In this document: piece by piece, positions 54,213 through 64,000 of the stretch | Layout: every line of letters begins with the position of its first letter | Numbering within the stretch: position 1 is the first letter of the stretch | From: Magnolia sinica | Taxonomy: Eukaryota > Streptophyta > Magnoliopsida > Magnoliales > Magnoliaceae | Direction: 5' to 3' | DNA: 64,000 nt | Assembly: GCF_029962835.1 (NCBI RefSeq) | Contig: NC_080582.1 | Coordinates: forward strand, 17,182,032-17,246,031 | Program-made: the position numbers and the translations under genes | Notes under the pieces: model-generated | The model's input: only the letters and a program-made list of their open reading frames with translations | Told to the model about the DNA's origin: nothing | Databases searched by the model: none

Positions 54213-55139
54213 GGTGTGACAAAATAATATACTTTCATCTAGTCTTTAAAATCGAGGTTGTTTAAGTGAGTGTGTACTCTATTAATGGTCTTATGGTCAA
54301 GCAAGTTGATGATCCCAGCTATCTATATAAAAGGCCACATAACTGATGATGGTTGCCACTTTCATGCAATGGCCCACAAAATAATATTTAAGGAATTTCA
54401 TTTTGTACTCTCTTCTTCTACCTTAGTATTGAGGGTTCTCACTTGTCTCGTCTTTTTTATATATAACTCATGTAGCATTTGATTAATTTTACCAATGCAA
54501 TTAGTTCTGGTAATTAAGAGACATGAACTTTTGATTTTAAAAGATAAATAGGATGTGGTTGGTAATTGAGTATATTTTTGTTATTTATTTCTTTCATGCA
54601 AATATCGTCTTCTAGAGAGCTCTTTCATCAAAGCTCTTTAGAATTGTTTAGAATAATGGTGTGATATCCACTCCATACATATATTGCACCATCATCTATT
54701 GCATACAAAGCATGATGGACAACCATAAAATTAATAATAATAATAAATAAACCATCCATGTATGTATTAAATTGGGGCCCACTTGAAGTGAAAATGCTGT
54801 GCTCTTTATGCCAAGAAAAAGCTGATACTGATCTGATAAAGCTGGAAGAAGGTTCTTGTGGTGGACAGGAGCCATTCATTAGTCATAGTACCTCTTGCGC
54901 ATATTCCAGGTCAAAATTAGCCCACCAACCTATCATGTGGGCCACATGTGTACTTTGGCCTTGTTACATCACTCAGACTTTTCTAACCTTCCGTGTGTCC
55001 CATGTAATCAATGCAAATCAATGCACTGGCCTGATTTTTATGTAAGGAATAAAGATGGTGTACATGTATATCCCTCTATTTATATGTAAGCAGGCAGATG
55101 AGACAGGAAGAAAAAAAAAAAAAAACTAAAGTAAAGAAA

Positions 55140-55256
55140 ATGGAGAAGCTATTCCAGAAGGCTGTTTGGGCCTGCGTTCTTGCCTTTCTAGTGTTGCTTG
55201 GATCATGGTTTCTTATGATAGATTTAAGGAGCACAGACTTCCATACTCCTCTTCAA
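55140..55256 (+). CDS. Possible first exon of a membrane-anchored protein
   Basis: ATG in a good context (AAAATGGAG) opens a frame MEKLFQKAVWACVLAFLVLL with further hydrophobic residues (GSWFLMIDL), then RSTDFHTPLQG, with a possible donor (CAAGGTACAT) at 55255. Residues 9-27 form one transmembrane or signal-anchor helix with a short basic N-terminus, so the rest would face the ER lumen or Golgi. A TATTTATATG motif 60 bases upstream could be a TATA box. No second exon was recognised; 55.33 kb onward is repeat. It could be chance or a fragment. Confidence 0.3.
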
Positions 55257-55423
55257 GGTACATGCATACCTATCCTTCTATTTTAAAATACCTACTTCAT
55301 CTCCTCTTCTTTTATCTTTTGGATAGGATGGGATGCGGTTAGATCTCCGATGCAGGTGCATCTTCGGGCCTACGACGTGCAGAATGACCATGGGGTGGGT
55401 CCCACTGTGGGACCTGTGAGATG

Positions 55424-55940
55424 AAATCGGATTTGTACTGAGTTACTCGGTAGGCTCTTATCGTACTGAGTAAACTCAGTTGGGCCCACTGTGAATGTAT
55501 TTTGTTTATCCACACCGTCCATCTGTTTTTTCAGATCATTTTAATGGTTGAGTCCGAAATTGAAGAATATCCGAAGGTCAAGTGGACTATACCACAGGAA
55601 ACAGTGAGAATGATGATTTCCACCGTTGAAACCTTCCTATGGAAGGCCCACAGTGATGTTTATTTGCCATCCAACCTGTTCATAAGATCACAAAGACATG
55701 GATGAAGGGAAAACAGAAATATCAGCTTGATCCAAAACTTCTGTGGCCTCTAAGAATTTTTCAATGGTAGATGTTCAATTCATATTTTTTTCCTATGGTG
55801 TGGTCCACTTGAGCTTTTTATATACCTCATTTTATGTCTCATGCAATAAAATTATCTGTTAAAATGGTTGGACGGACTGGATAAAATACATAAACCACGG
55901 TGGCCCCACAGGTTTTACTCGGTAAGCAATCTGCTTCCCC
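55424..55940. mobile_element. GTGGGCC foldback element j, with target duplication
   Basis: Flanked by GTGAGATG at 55416-55423 and 55941-55948, an exact 8-bp duplication. The right end GCAATCTGCTTCCCC is the complement of a GGGGAAGCAGATTG terminus; the left AAATCGGATT is eroded. It has ACTGAGTTACTCGG-like subterminal words. The flanking DNA is itself a short duplicated pair (GATGCAGGTGCATCT at 55350 and 56087). Confidence 0.85.
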
Positions 55941-55949
55941 GTGAGATGG

Positions 55950-56780
55950 GAGATCTCGATCAGTTTGCTTGGGAGGATAGAGATAAAGGGATATTCTCGT
56001 GCTTTCCCAATAGATTTGAAGCTTCTGGTGTGCTGGCCAGTAGGAAGGCTAGTGTTCCAGATTCCTTACTGTGTGGGTGGATGATGCAGGTGCATCTCTA
56101 CACTCGAGTAGGATGTCTCACCAGGTGGGTCTGCAAGATGCAGAATGAGCATGGGGTACGTCTCACTGGGACATGTGAGATACAGGATAGCCCATGGAGA
56201 GATCATGGTCGATTTGCCCTGGATGGGTCATCGGCAAAATAAATTAAAAAATCACGTATGAATTTATTCATGCCCTTTGCTTGGTTGCTTGAATTTTATT
56301 TTATTTTTTTGATTGAAAATAAATTGACAAAAGGTTAAAAAGAGTTTTAAATTACTATCCACCGATGAGATGGATAGGATTGACCAATAAGAAAAAATCA
56401 CAGGCAATTGTTGGTCCATCATACCAACAATATGGATCATCCAAACATGCTTATAAATTGTCCAAAATAGATGCACCATAACCATATGATTGAACCATTA
56501 GTATAAGTGTTTTATGAAGATGATACCATTAACGCTCTTAACAGCCTAACGTTCCCCATCTAAGTTTATTAAAGAGCTTTTTTTTTCCTAAAAACTGACT
56601 ATAATTTTTGCCACATTTACTTTTTGTAATTTCTTTTTATACCACTTACCCTTAAAAAAAACAAAGACTTTGAGCAGCTCATTAGGACAATTCTACCGTA
56701 AATGAAGCACCCTTTCTATCATTTTATCTATCAAATGGGACACTTTTGGTTCTACCCAGTAACCCTTTACCCAGCTATTA
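55950..56780. other. No gene recognised
   Basis: 55.95-56.24 kb has an open plus-strand frame without any known domain and shares words (CAGGTGCATCT, GACATGTGAGAT) with 55.33-55.43 kb. The rest is AT-rich and empty. Confidence 0.4.
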
Positions 56781-57275
56781 CCCGAGTAACAGCTTAGTGA
56801 GTGTTACCCCTACCATGTGGGGCTATCTTATTAAATGTATTCTGCTGATCTTTTTTTTCATCTCATTTAAGAACTTTATTGAAAACTTAAGAAGAAATTT
56901 ATAGTGGAACACACTACTAGAAAAAGTGGTGAATAACCATTAAATGCTTTTTGTATGCCACAAAAGTTTTGAATCAAGCTAATCCTTGTATTTTTCCCTT
57001 CATCAAGTTTTGTTTGAAATTATCAACTGGTTGGATGAGAAATAAACATTAGGTATATGCTTATAGTAAGCCTTGGAAAGTTTTTAATGGTGAGCAATCA
57101 ATCATCATTGTTTCTTGTGGTGTAGTCCACCTGATATTTTGATATGCTTACTGCTTGGAACCATGTCTTAAATTGAGCTGGAAAAAAAGGATGGACAGAG
57201 TAGATATACAACAAATCATCAAGTGGGCCCTACAATAAGGGTAACATCTGGCCACTAAGCTGTTACAAAGATAAT
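56780..57275. mobile_element. GTGGGCC foldback element k
   Basis: Inverted ends GTAACAGCTTAGTG and CACTAAGCTGTTAC bracket the family interior. This is a third type of terminus for the same interior. No target duplication seen. Confidence 0.75.
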
Positions 57276-57356
57276 CCAAGCTGTTAATGAAAAATCCACC
57301 CCCTTCATCTATTTTTTCATCTCATTTTAGGGCATGCCTAAAAATGAGGTTGATCT
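57276..57356. mobile_element. GTGGGCC foldback element l, left piece, split by Copia
   Basis: TCTATTTTTTCATCTCATTT and AAAAATGAGGTTGATCT are the start of a foldback. It continues after the Copia element at 62401 with GATTCAAAGCTCAAGTGGACC-like sequence, as in intact copies (GCAGATCCAAAGCTCAAG). Confidence 0.75.
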
Positions 57357-57575
57357 TGTTGAAACTTTGAATGAGGAGAGAAAAACAGAGAATTGAGTAA
57401 TGCCCTCAATCTCTATGTTATTTATACTAAAATACAACCTTTATTTAAGATGGAAATAAACTAAGATAAGAAAATAAATGAGAGATAAAGAGATAAGGAC
57501 GAGCTACATGGAGAGATAAGGACAAGCTACGTCCCCGATGGATGATTCATCCCCTTGACCGTTTCTCCTTCAATA
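57357..57575 (-). repeat. 3' LTR of the Copia element
   Basis: On the minus strand it begins TATTGAAGGAGAAACGG after the polypurine tract TTGAAGGGGGAG (57576-57587) and ends TTTCAACA. The second base is A where TG is expected. Confidence 0.85.
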
Positions 57576-57649
57576 CTCCCCCTTCAAGCTTGGCCCAAAA
57601 ATGTCGGAGAGTCCAAGCTTGGAAGAAATAGTCATATGCCAATCTCTTA

Positions 57650-58030
57650 CTAAAGCTTTAGTAAACACATCGGCAAGTTGGTCTGCTGTGCAAACATGTG
57701 GAGTAACAATTTCTTGAGCCTTGATTTTTTTTCCCGAATAAAGTGGCAATCGACTTTGATATGCTTTGTACGCTCATGGAATGCAGGATTACTGGAGATC
57801 TGTATAGCAGCCTGGTTATCACACATCATCTGCATTGGTGTAGAATGAGAGAAACCAGTCTCAGTCAAAAATTTATTCAGCCAAAGTAATTCCCAAGTGG
57901 TCTGTGCCATAGCTCTGTACTCGGCTTCGGCACTGGAACATGCCACAACCGTTTGCTTTTTCCTCCTCCAAGTCACCAAATTACCACCAACAAAAGAACA
58001 ATAGCCGGTTGTAGATTTTCAGTCATCTTT
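57650..58030 (-). pseudogene. Copia RNase H domain remnant
   Basis: A frame of 109 codons has VACSSAEAEYRAMAQTTWEL, DNQAAIQISSNPAFHERTKH and HIKVDCHFIREK, the usual C-terminal RNase H of Copia pol. It ends near the start of the 3' LTR, as expected. Confidence 0.85.
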
Positions 58031-58039
58031 GGAACGGGC

Positions 58040-59070
58040 CTAACCATCATCAAAAAAAGTAGAAATATTTAGGTGACCAAACTTAGAATAAAGGAGACCC
58101 TTGCCAGGAGAGCCTTTGATATAACGAAGCACATGGTATGCAACATCCATATGGGTAACTTGAGGTGAATGCATGAACTGACTGAGGACACTCACAGCAT
58201 GAGAAATATCCGGCCTGATAATAGTGAGGTAAATACCCCTCCCAATGAGGCGTTGATAAGGTCCAGGATCAGAGAGGGCCTCACCATCCAATGAAGTAAG
58301 GTAATGGTTGACCTCAAGAGGAGTGTCAAGTGGCTTACAACCAATCATTCCAGTCTCAGTGAGTAAGTCCAGCGCATATTTACACTAACATAAGGAGATT
58401 CCATATCGAGAACAAGCTATCTCAATGCCCAAGAAATAATGTAAAGAGCTCAAGTCTCTTACATCAAAAATGAGAGAAAGGTGGGATTTGATGCTAGAAA
58501 TTGCAAGAGAATCGTCACCCATGACGATAATATCATCGACATAAACAAAAAAAATTGTAATCCTATTTGTAGAGCATTTCCAGAAGATAGAATTATCTAA
58601 GCTGCACTGGTGAAAAAATGCATCTCTCATTGCATGAGTAAATTTGACAAACCATGCATGTGGCAACTGCTTGAGGCCATATATAGACTTGCGAAGGCAG
58701 CATACTTTCTTTTCCTCCCCCATTTGGCGAAAACTGGGTGGTTGGCTCATATAGACTTCCTCATGAAGATCACCATGTAAAAATGCATTTTTGACAGCAA
58801 GTTAATGAAGTGGCCAGCCCAAATTTGTTGCAAGAGATAAAAGGACACAAATGGAATTCATTTTGGCAACCGGGGCGAACGTCTCAGTGTAATCGATGTC
58901 ATAGGTCTAAGTAAAGCCTTTTGTAACAAGGCAAGCTTTATACCAATCAACAGTACCATCGGGCTTATGCTTGAGAGTGTACACCCATTTACAACCCACC
59001 GCCTATTTTCTGCAGGTAAATCAACAAGTTCCCATGTCTGATTTTTCTCCAAGGGAGTCATCTCATCCAT
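58040..59070 (-). pseudogene. Copia reverse transcriptase remnant
   Basis: From the 5' side: PLEKNQTWELVDLP (about 59050), then frames with CCLRKSIYGLKQLPHAWF and FFVYVDDIIVMGDD (active site YVDD, about 58540), HYFLGIEIA, then YQRLIGRGIYLTIIRPDIS and VLSQFMHSP. At least three frameshifts or stops. RT is the enzyme that copies the element RNA into DNA. Confidence 0.85.
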
Positions 59071-59363
59071 AATGGCATGCTTCCAGTTCGGGTGTGCAAG
59101 GCATCATCCACCCGAGTAGGGAGAGATATGGAATCCACATTGGCAATAAATGACTTGTAGGAAGGAGAAATTGAGTGATATGAAACAAAGTGGTGGATAG
59201 GATGAGAAGTAGACGGATGAGTACCTTTCCATAAAGACGTGGGAAAGCCCGATGCAGAAATGGATCCCAGACCCGCGGATGATGGTGATGGAAGTAATGG
59301 TGCATCGGCGTTACTCTGCTTCTGCTGGTGGTGAAAAGCATGTGGTGGTGCTGGTAACAATGC

Positions 59364-60562
59364 TTAAGAACAATTGTAATCCTGTAGGTGAGTTGGTCTG
59401 GTATTGGGACGGGTAGTATGGCGAGGTGGTGGTGATGAGGGTGGTAAGAAAGGAGAAAAAGGAGATGAAGGTGTGATAGATGATGAAGGAGATGAAGGCA
59501 ATGAGGGATATACCGGTAACAGGGTAGAGGATGGAGGATATAAAAAGGGTATAGGAGTGATATGAGGGGGTGAGGAAAGGATTGAAGACTTTGGAGAGAA
59601 GAAATTCAGAGACTCAAAAAAGGAAGCATCAAGGGTGACATAACGTCGGCTAGTATCAGGATTAACAAATTTATAACCTTTTTGGGTGAGAGAATACCCA
59701 ACAAACATGCATAGAATCGAGCGATGAGACAACTTTGTACGGGAATGAAAAAAGTCATGCACATAAGCAGTGCACCCAAACACCCTAAGAGGGATATCAG
59801 TGACATGATGCACTTTCCTGAATAAAGAAATAGGAGTTTTAAAATTGAGAGTAGAGTGAGGTAGTTGATTGGCCAGGTAGCATGCAGTGAGAACGGCATC
59901 TCCTCAATATCGTTTAGGAACATGCATCTCAGTAAGGAGACACCAAGTAATATTTAACAATTATTGATTTTTCCTCTTGGCTACCCCATTCAGCTGAGGA
60001 GTGGAAGCACAAGTAGTGTTTGACTCAATGCCATGCTGGTGAAGATAGGTAAGAAAATCAATAGAGAGATATTCTCCATCATTGTCACAATGGAGCATCT
60101 TAACGGTGGCGCTAAATTGATTTATCAACCAAACATGGAAGGACTAAAAATTTTCAAAAACTTCGCTTTTATTTTTGAGTAGATAGATCTATGTCATTTT
60201 TGTGGTGGCATCCATAAAAGAGATGAAGTAATGAAACCCCATGGAAGAGGTAACCGGAGATGGTCCCCACACATCGGATTGAATGAAAGAAAATATAGGG
60301 ACAGAATGTTTATTTAAAACCAAAGGAAAATAAACTTGTCTTTGTTTTGACAAAGCACAAGTACTATATTGAAATTTTTAGTTGTTATGCTGAGAAAATA
60401 AAGAGAGAAATAAAATACGTAAAACTGAAAAAGAAAGATGGTCATAACAACAATGCCATCGATAAATATCCTCATGATTGATAGAAATGAGATGAGCAAC
60501 AACATAGGGTTGAACCCCCCCATCAAACCGGTATAGGCCGGCACTTTCACATCCACCACCAA
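59364..60562 (-). pseudogene. Copia integrase remnant
   Basis: WHCCYDHLSFSVL (near 60470) is the decayed GAG-pre-integrase zinc region. CDNDGEYLSIDFLTYL (near 60090) carries the second Asp of the DDE core, followed by GIESNTTCASTPQLNGVAKR with the catalytic Glu position replaced or shifted. Next come IPLRVFGCTAYVH and MFVGYSLTQKGYKFVNP. A Ser/Pro-rich linker (59364-59570) leads to RT. Several stops. Confidence 0.8.
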
Positions 60563-60584
60563 TCATCTTCCACGTTCTGAGATC

Positions 60585-60890
60585 CTAAAACATACAATGA
60601 GAAGGAAGAAATATAGCAGCATAGTTAAGTTGTTTAGTAAGGGTGCCCACAGAAAGTAAGCTAGAAGCAAGATCTAGGACAAGAAGGGTCTTGTCAAGAG
60701 TCATAGTAGAAGTTAGAGGAACAGTACCTGACCCAGTAATAAGGGTAAGGTTCCCATCTGCTAACTTAACAAAACCTAAAGTAAAACTGGGAGTAAATGA
60801 GGAAAAAATGTGAGACATGCCAGTCATATAGTCAGTGGCCCCCGTGTCAATGACCTAGGGCTGGGAAGAGAGAGTAACGGTGGATGTACC
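60585..60890 (-). pseudogene. Copia protease remnant
   Basis: VIDTGA-type sequence at about 60850 (the aspartic protease D[ST]GA site), then HIFSSFTPSFTLGFVKLADG and LTSTMTLDKTLLVLDLASSL, as in Copia proteases. A stop lies just before the DTGA-like site (the codon at about 60855 reads TAG). Confidence 0.7.
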
Positions 60891-61914
60891 TTACACAGCA
60901 GAACTGAAAGTAGCTGAAGATTTTGAAACAGATAGACTAGCTTTCTGAACAACAAGATTGTCATATTCTTCTTCAGAGATTTGAACCATACTAGGAGAGG
61001 AATCAGATGGAGCCTCCTCAGATTCAGTAGCAGAAAAATATCCACCACGAGAAAAACCTTCACGCATTGGAGGTCTGCTGTGAAGGATCCAGCAGGTATC
61101 AACCATATGATTGGTGTGTTTGCAACGAATGCAAAAAAGAGAATTGCGGCCACGACCACGGACTCCAGAACCACGTCCTCGATCAGCAAAAGTACGAACA
61201 TCAGCCTGTAAGGCAGACTGAGTGATCATGATGGATGGAGTCATAACATGCTTTCTCTTCTCTTCTCTGGCTAGAATTGCATACGCTTGATTCAATGTCA
61301 TGGACTCAGCGTTATGGATAATTTGTTGCCTGAGTGTGTCATATTCATCATTCAAACCGTCTAAAAACTTGAAGATCTGGCATCACTCTTGCCATTTCTT
61401 GATAAGAACCATATCACGAGTACAATAAGTATCCTCCTCGTCATGGTAGGCAAGTTCCTCCCGTAAACTACGAAGTTTGGCATAATACTTTGTGAGGCTC
61501 TTGTCATTTTTTTGGAGAGATGCAATCTCCTTCTCCAACTGGAATATGCGGGTCATGTTGTGTGCATCGTTGTAGAGTTCGCAGACAGTTTCCCAAATTT
61601 CTTTTGTTGTCTTTAAGAAGAGAAGGCCACTCCGGACATTGTCATCCATGAAGTTCCATAGCCATGACAATCATGTCATCTGATTCCCAATCCGCCTGTT
61701 TTGGATCTCCATCATCAGGACGAGGAAGGGTCCCAGTGATGTGGCCAAGTTTACGCTTGCCACTGATAAAGATACGAACAACCAGTTGCCATTGTAGAAA
61801 GTTGGGACCAGTGAGAGGAGATGATGTGATCTTCAGACCTGGATTCTCAGAGTGTCTGAGATCAACATCAAGAGGAGATGAAATAGAATCTTTGGAGTCC
61901 TTTGATAGAGCCAT
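60891..61914 (-). pseudogene. Copia gag remnant
   Basis: It starts MALSKDSKDSISSPLDVDL at 61914, then ITSSPLTGPNFLQWQLVVR. The frame shifts near 61650 to WNFMDDNVRSGLLFLKTTKE and IWETVCELYNDAHNMTRIF, then again near 61380 to DGLNDEYDTLRQQI. A zinc knuckle CIRCKHTNHMVDTC (C-x2-C-x4-H-x4-C) follows an Arg/Gly-rich stretch. Gag would package the RNA. It is broken by two frameshifts or stops but all landmarks remain. Confidence 0.85.
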
Positions 61915-62154
61915 GCGGAGAAAAAAATGGATAATGAGTTTAGGGAGAAGAAGTTAGAGAAAAAATTGATTGTTTTTTTTAAAGAACCACCATGCTGGCC
62001 ATATAAGGGACGGCCAGCCAAACTATAAAAAGCACAAATTTTAAAAAAAATAAAAATAAAAGAGGGGTTGTGAAGGTAGGGGGTGGTGGGGCGGTTATGG
62101 TGGTGGTGATGAGAGGTTCAGAGATTAGGGTTTGGGAAGCAATGGATTAAAATT

Positions 62155-62166
62155 GCTTTGATACCA
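62155..62166 (-). other. Primer-binding site of the Copia element
   Basis: The minus strand reads TGGTATCAAAGC, one change from the initiator tRNA-Met site TGGTATCAGAGC, directly next to the 5' LTR. Confidence 0.9.
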
Positions 62167-62400
62167 TGTTGAAACTTTGAATGAGGAGAGAAAAAAAGAG
62201 AATTGAGTAATGCCCTCAATCTCTATATTATTTATACTAAAATACAACCCTTATCTAAGAAGGAAATAAAGTAAAATAAGAAAATAAAATAGAGATAAGG
62301 ACGAGCTATGTGGAGAGATAGGGATGAGCTACGTGAAGAGATAAGGACGAGCTACATCCCCGGTGGATGATGCGTCCCCTTGACCGTTTCTCCTTCAATA
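62167..62400 (-). repeat. 5' LTR of the Copia element
   Basis: Minus strand TATTGAAGGAGAAACGG... to ...TTTCAACA. It has an extra GAGATAGGGATGAGCTACGT-like unit compared with the 3' LTR, from a short tandem repeat of about 23 bases (GAGATAAGGACGAGCTA). Confidence 0.85.
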
Positions 62401-62950
62401 GATTCAAAGCTCAAGTGGACCAAAAACACAAAAGAATAAGGCATATCCAAAGCTCTAGTGAACCATGTATAGTCAAAAGAGAGGGAAGAAGAGACCAAGG
62501 GAGTGGGAGACTATCTGGGTACTCCCCTGCCTCTTCCAAGATAGGGTGGGGCTTAACCCTTATCCACACTATCCATCCATTTTCCCATATCATTTTAGGT
62601 TAGAACCCAAAACTGAGGCAGATCCAAGGCTCAAGTAGACCACAAAGTGAAGATTAAACACTTACCATTGAAACTTCTTAGGCTCACAAAAGTTTTGGAT
62701 GAAGCTAATATTTGTGTTTTTCGTTCATCTAGGTCTATATTACCTTATGAGCAGGCTAGATGACAAATAAACATTACAGTAGGCAAAAATATGGAGAATA
62801 TTTCAACAATGGATCATTGGCACCGCTGCTTCTTGTATGTGGTCTACTTGAGCCTTAGATATGCCTCATTTTTTAACTCATGGAAAAATGAATAGACAGT
62901 GTGGATAAATGTCATACATCATGGTAGCCCCTTTGGAGTTTTAATAAGGG
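62401..62950. mobile_element. Right piece of foldback l, then foldback element m
   Basis: 62401-62480 continues foldback l. From about 62515 another family copy starts (CCTTATCCACACTATCC, ...AACTGAGGCAGATCC, ...TGGATGAAGCTAATATTTG, ...TAGACAGTGTGGATA) and runs to about 62940. Confidence 0.7.
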
Positions 62951-63006
62951 TGATGTTGTTATTTTAAATATATAAAATAATACATACAAAACAGTTAAAC
63001 TATTAC

Positions 63007-63512
63007 TAGAGTTGGGCATTGAGTCGAGTCAGACTGAGTTAGGGCTGACTGACTCGATCTAGTTTTGAAATAGACCTGACCCAAACTTGACCCAACTCGG
63101 TATCAAGTCAAGCATGCCTGACCCGATCCATGTCCGAGTCTAGCCAGACTTATCTGGCCTGAGTCGGGTTGAGCCAACACTAAATCGAGTTGGCTGCAGT
63201 GGATATCCACAGGCTGAAATCACAACTCAAAACCTAGGTGCACTTGCCAGAATTGCAACCTCTCCATCAGCTACACAGCATCTCAGATCTTAAACATTAA
63301 ATTTGAGTTCTTTTTGTTAATATATATGTACGAATTGAGTTTTGGATCAAGTCGAGTCAGTATCGAGTTGTACTCCAGGCCAAGTCGAGTCGAGTTACTA
63401 GGTGATTCGAACTCAACTCGGTTTGAGTTCGGATTGGATGAAGTCTACTCAATTTGAATTGACTCACCCACTTGGTTCTGATCAAATCAGGTCTAAACGA
63501 GTCAGCTTTAAC
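63007..63512. mobile_element. hAT element relic (TAGAGTTGGGCA type)
   Basis: It starts TAGAGTTGGGCATTGAG and follows the complement of the 525-bp hAT element at 11771-12295 through CGAGTCG-rich DNA. The far end stops at ACGAGTCAGCTTTAACTG without the expected terminus, so it is truncated. Confidence 0.7.
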
Positions 63513-63789
63513 TGTCGATTAATAATTTTAAGGGCAAGAGGTTATTTCACAATCGTAGAAACTGTTGGCAGTTGTTAGAAATAAAATACATAAATAAATA
63601 ATAAAACCTTAAGTTAGTGGGTAGAATGCACCAATCAAACGGCCAAGATTCTCCGATCACAACAATTCTTAGGCTGTGTCCTGTCAACTTGGTAGCCCAT
63701 CATATGAATGGCTCCATATAGATGAGCCATTTATTTAGTGGGCCACAAACGAAGGTCAAGATCAGCATATTATTATCTTGGCCTACACC

Positions 63790-63870
63790 ACAGTAGGATT
63801 TCACCACAATGGGTACTCAAACCCATGACCTCATGTTGAAACTTTTGCAAGTCTACCACACATGTATGAG
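63790..63870 (-). mobile_element. SINE relic, copy 4
   Basis: On the minus strand GTGTGGTAGACTTGCAAAAG (A-box side) and CATGGGTTTGAGTACCC (B box) and GTGGTGAAATCCTAC. No A tail remains. Confidence 0.6.
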
Positions 63871-64000
63871 TGGAGCCAGGCACGAGACGACTTGACTCGA
63901 CAAACTCAACTCGTCGGACTTGTTTAGATCTGACTCGATTCGAACCGAGTGGGTGAGTCTATCTGAATCAAGTTGACTTCATCCAATCCAAACTCAAACC
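63871..64000. mobile_element. hAT element relic, runs off the window
   Basis: TGGAGCCAGGCACGAGACG and the following CTTGACTCGACAAACTCAAC match the left end of the element at 11771. The rest lies beyond 64000. Confidence 0.6.

Larger units (their letters stand above)
57357..62400 (-). mobile_element. Full-length Copia retrotransposon, minus strand, dead
   Basis: Two LTRs (57357-57575 and 62167-62400), a PBS, a polypurine tract and all pol domains are present in Copia order (gag, protease, integrase, RT, RNase H). The target duplication is GATCT on the left and GATTC on the right. Each is one change from GATCC, the base sequence of intact foldbacks at this point. The LTRs differ at many positions plus small indels (roughly nine-tenths identical by eye), so insertion is old. 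Total about 5.04 kb, a normal Copia length. Confidence 0.9.

Noticed and set aside
55868-56242. 124-codon plus-strand open frame
   Set aside because: It starts inside foldback j and continues into duplicated DNA; no domain or homologous frame was recognised.

Overview
This is a gene-poor stretch of plant nuclear DNA built almost entirely from nested mobile elements and duplicated segments. A plant source is shown by plant-type B3 DNA-binding domain genes, degenerate Copia and Gypsy LTR retrotransposons with plant primer sites, hAT/CACTA/Mutator-like DNA elements with plant termini, a cullin-1 fragment with plant-style exons, and a decayed piece of plastid atpB. A magnoliid or other early-branching angiosperm is my guess, from the abundance of a GTGGGCC-rich foldback repeat. 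The sequence alone does not prove it.

Layout. (1) 1-15.4 kb: a dispersed array of a B3-domain gene with its promoter and several kb of downstream DNA. Copies lie at 318-864, 6739-6876 and 9380-9938, with a promoter-only relic at 14.44-14.74 kb. All are broken, and they are interleaved with foldback elements, two hAT elements, a SINE and solo-LTR-like pieces. (2) 15.4-17.9 kb: more foldback repeats. (3) 17926-24315: a 6.4 kb solo LTR of a Tekay/Del-like Gypsy element on the minus strand, with an exact 5-bp target duplication and satellite-like arrays inside. (4) 24.4-29.6 kb: a further LTR, a truncated Copia element (gag, PBS and 5' LTR), an inverted array of degenerate repeats, and the only B3 gene with a long open frame (28103-28633). 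(5) 30074-38685: an 8.6 kb near-palindromic, Mutator-like giant. Each arm carries a hairpin, a hAT relic and long arrays of 21-bp repeats, and the core holds a broken DUF1985 gene of the kind linked to Ulp1-protease transposon genes. (6) 38.7-43.4 kb: a foldback cut by a Tat/Athila-type LTR, joined to a Copia pol pseudogene with its 3' LTR. (7) 43.9-54.2 kb: the plastid fragment, duplicated blocks, a SINE, a 2.2 kb hAT element with perfect 8-bp target duplication, two cullin-1 exons, and a CACTA end. (8) 55-57.3 kb: one possible first exon of a membrane protein, and foldbacks. (9) 57357-62400: a complete but dead minus-strand Copia element inserted in a foldback. (10) 62.4-64 kb: foldback, hAT relics and a SINE relic.

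There is no operon-like organisation. The only protein that might still be made is the B3 protein at 28.1 kb. The cullin exons and the 55.1 kb exon are fragments. The relationships here are mostly about who inserted into whom, and the intact target-site duplications at several elements let the nesting be read. Coordinates of repeats without target duplications are by-eye and good to roughly 10-40 bases.
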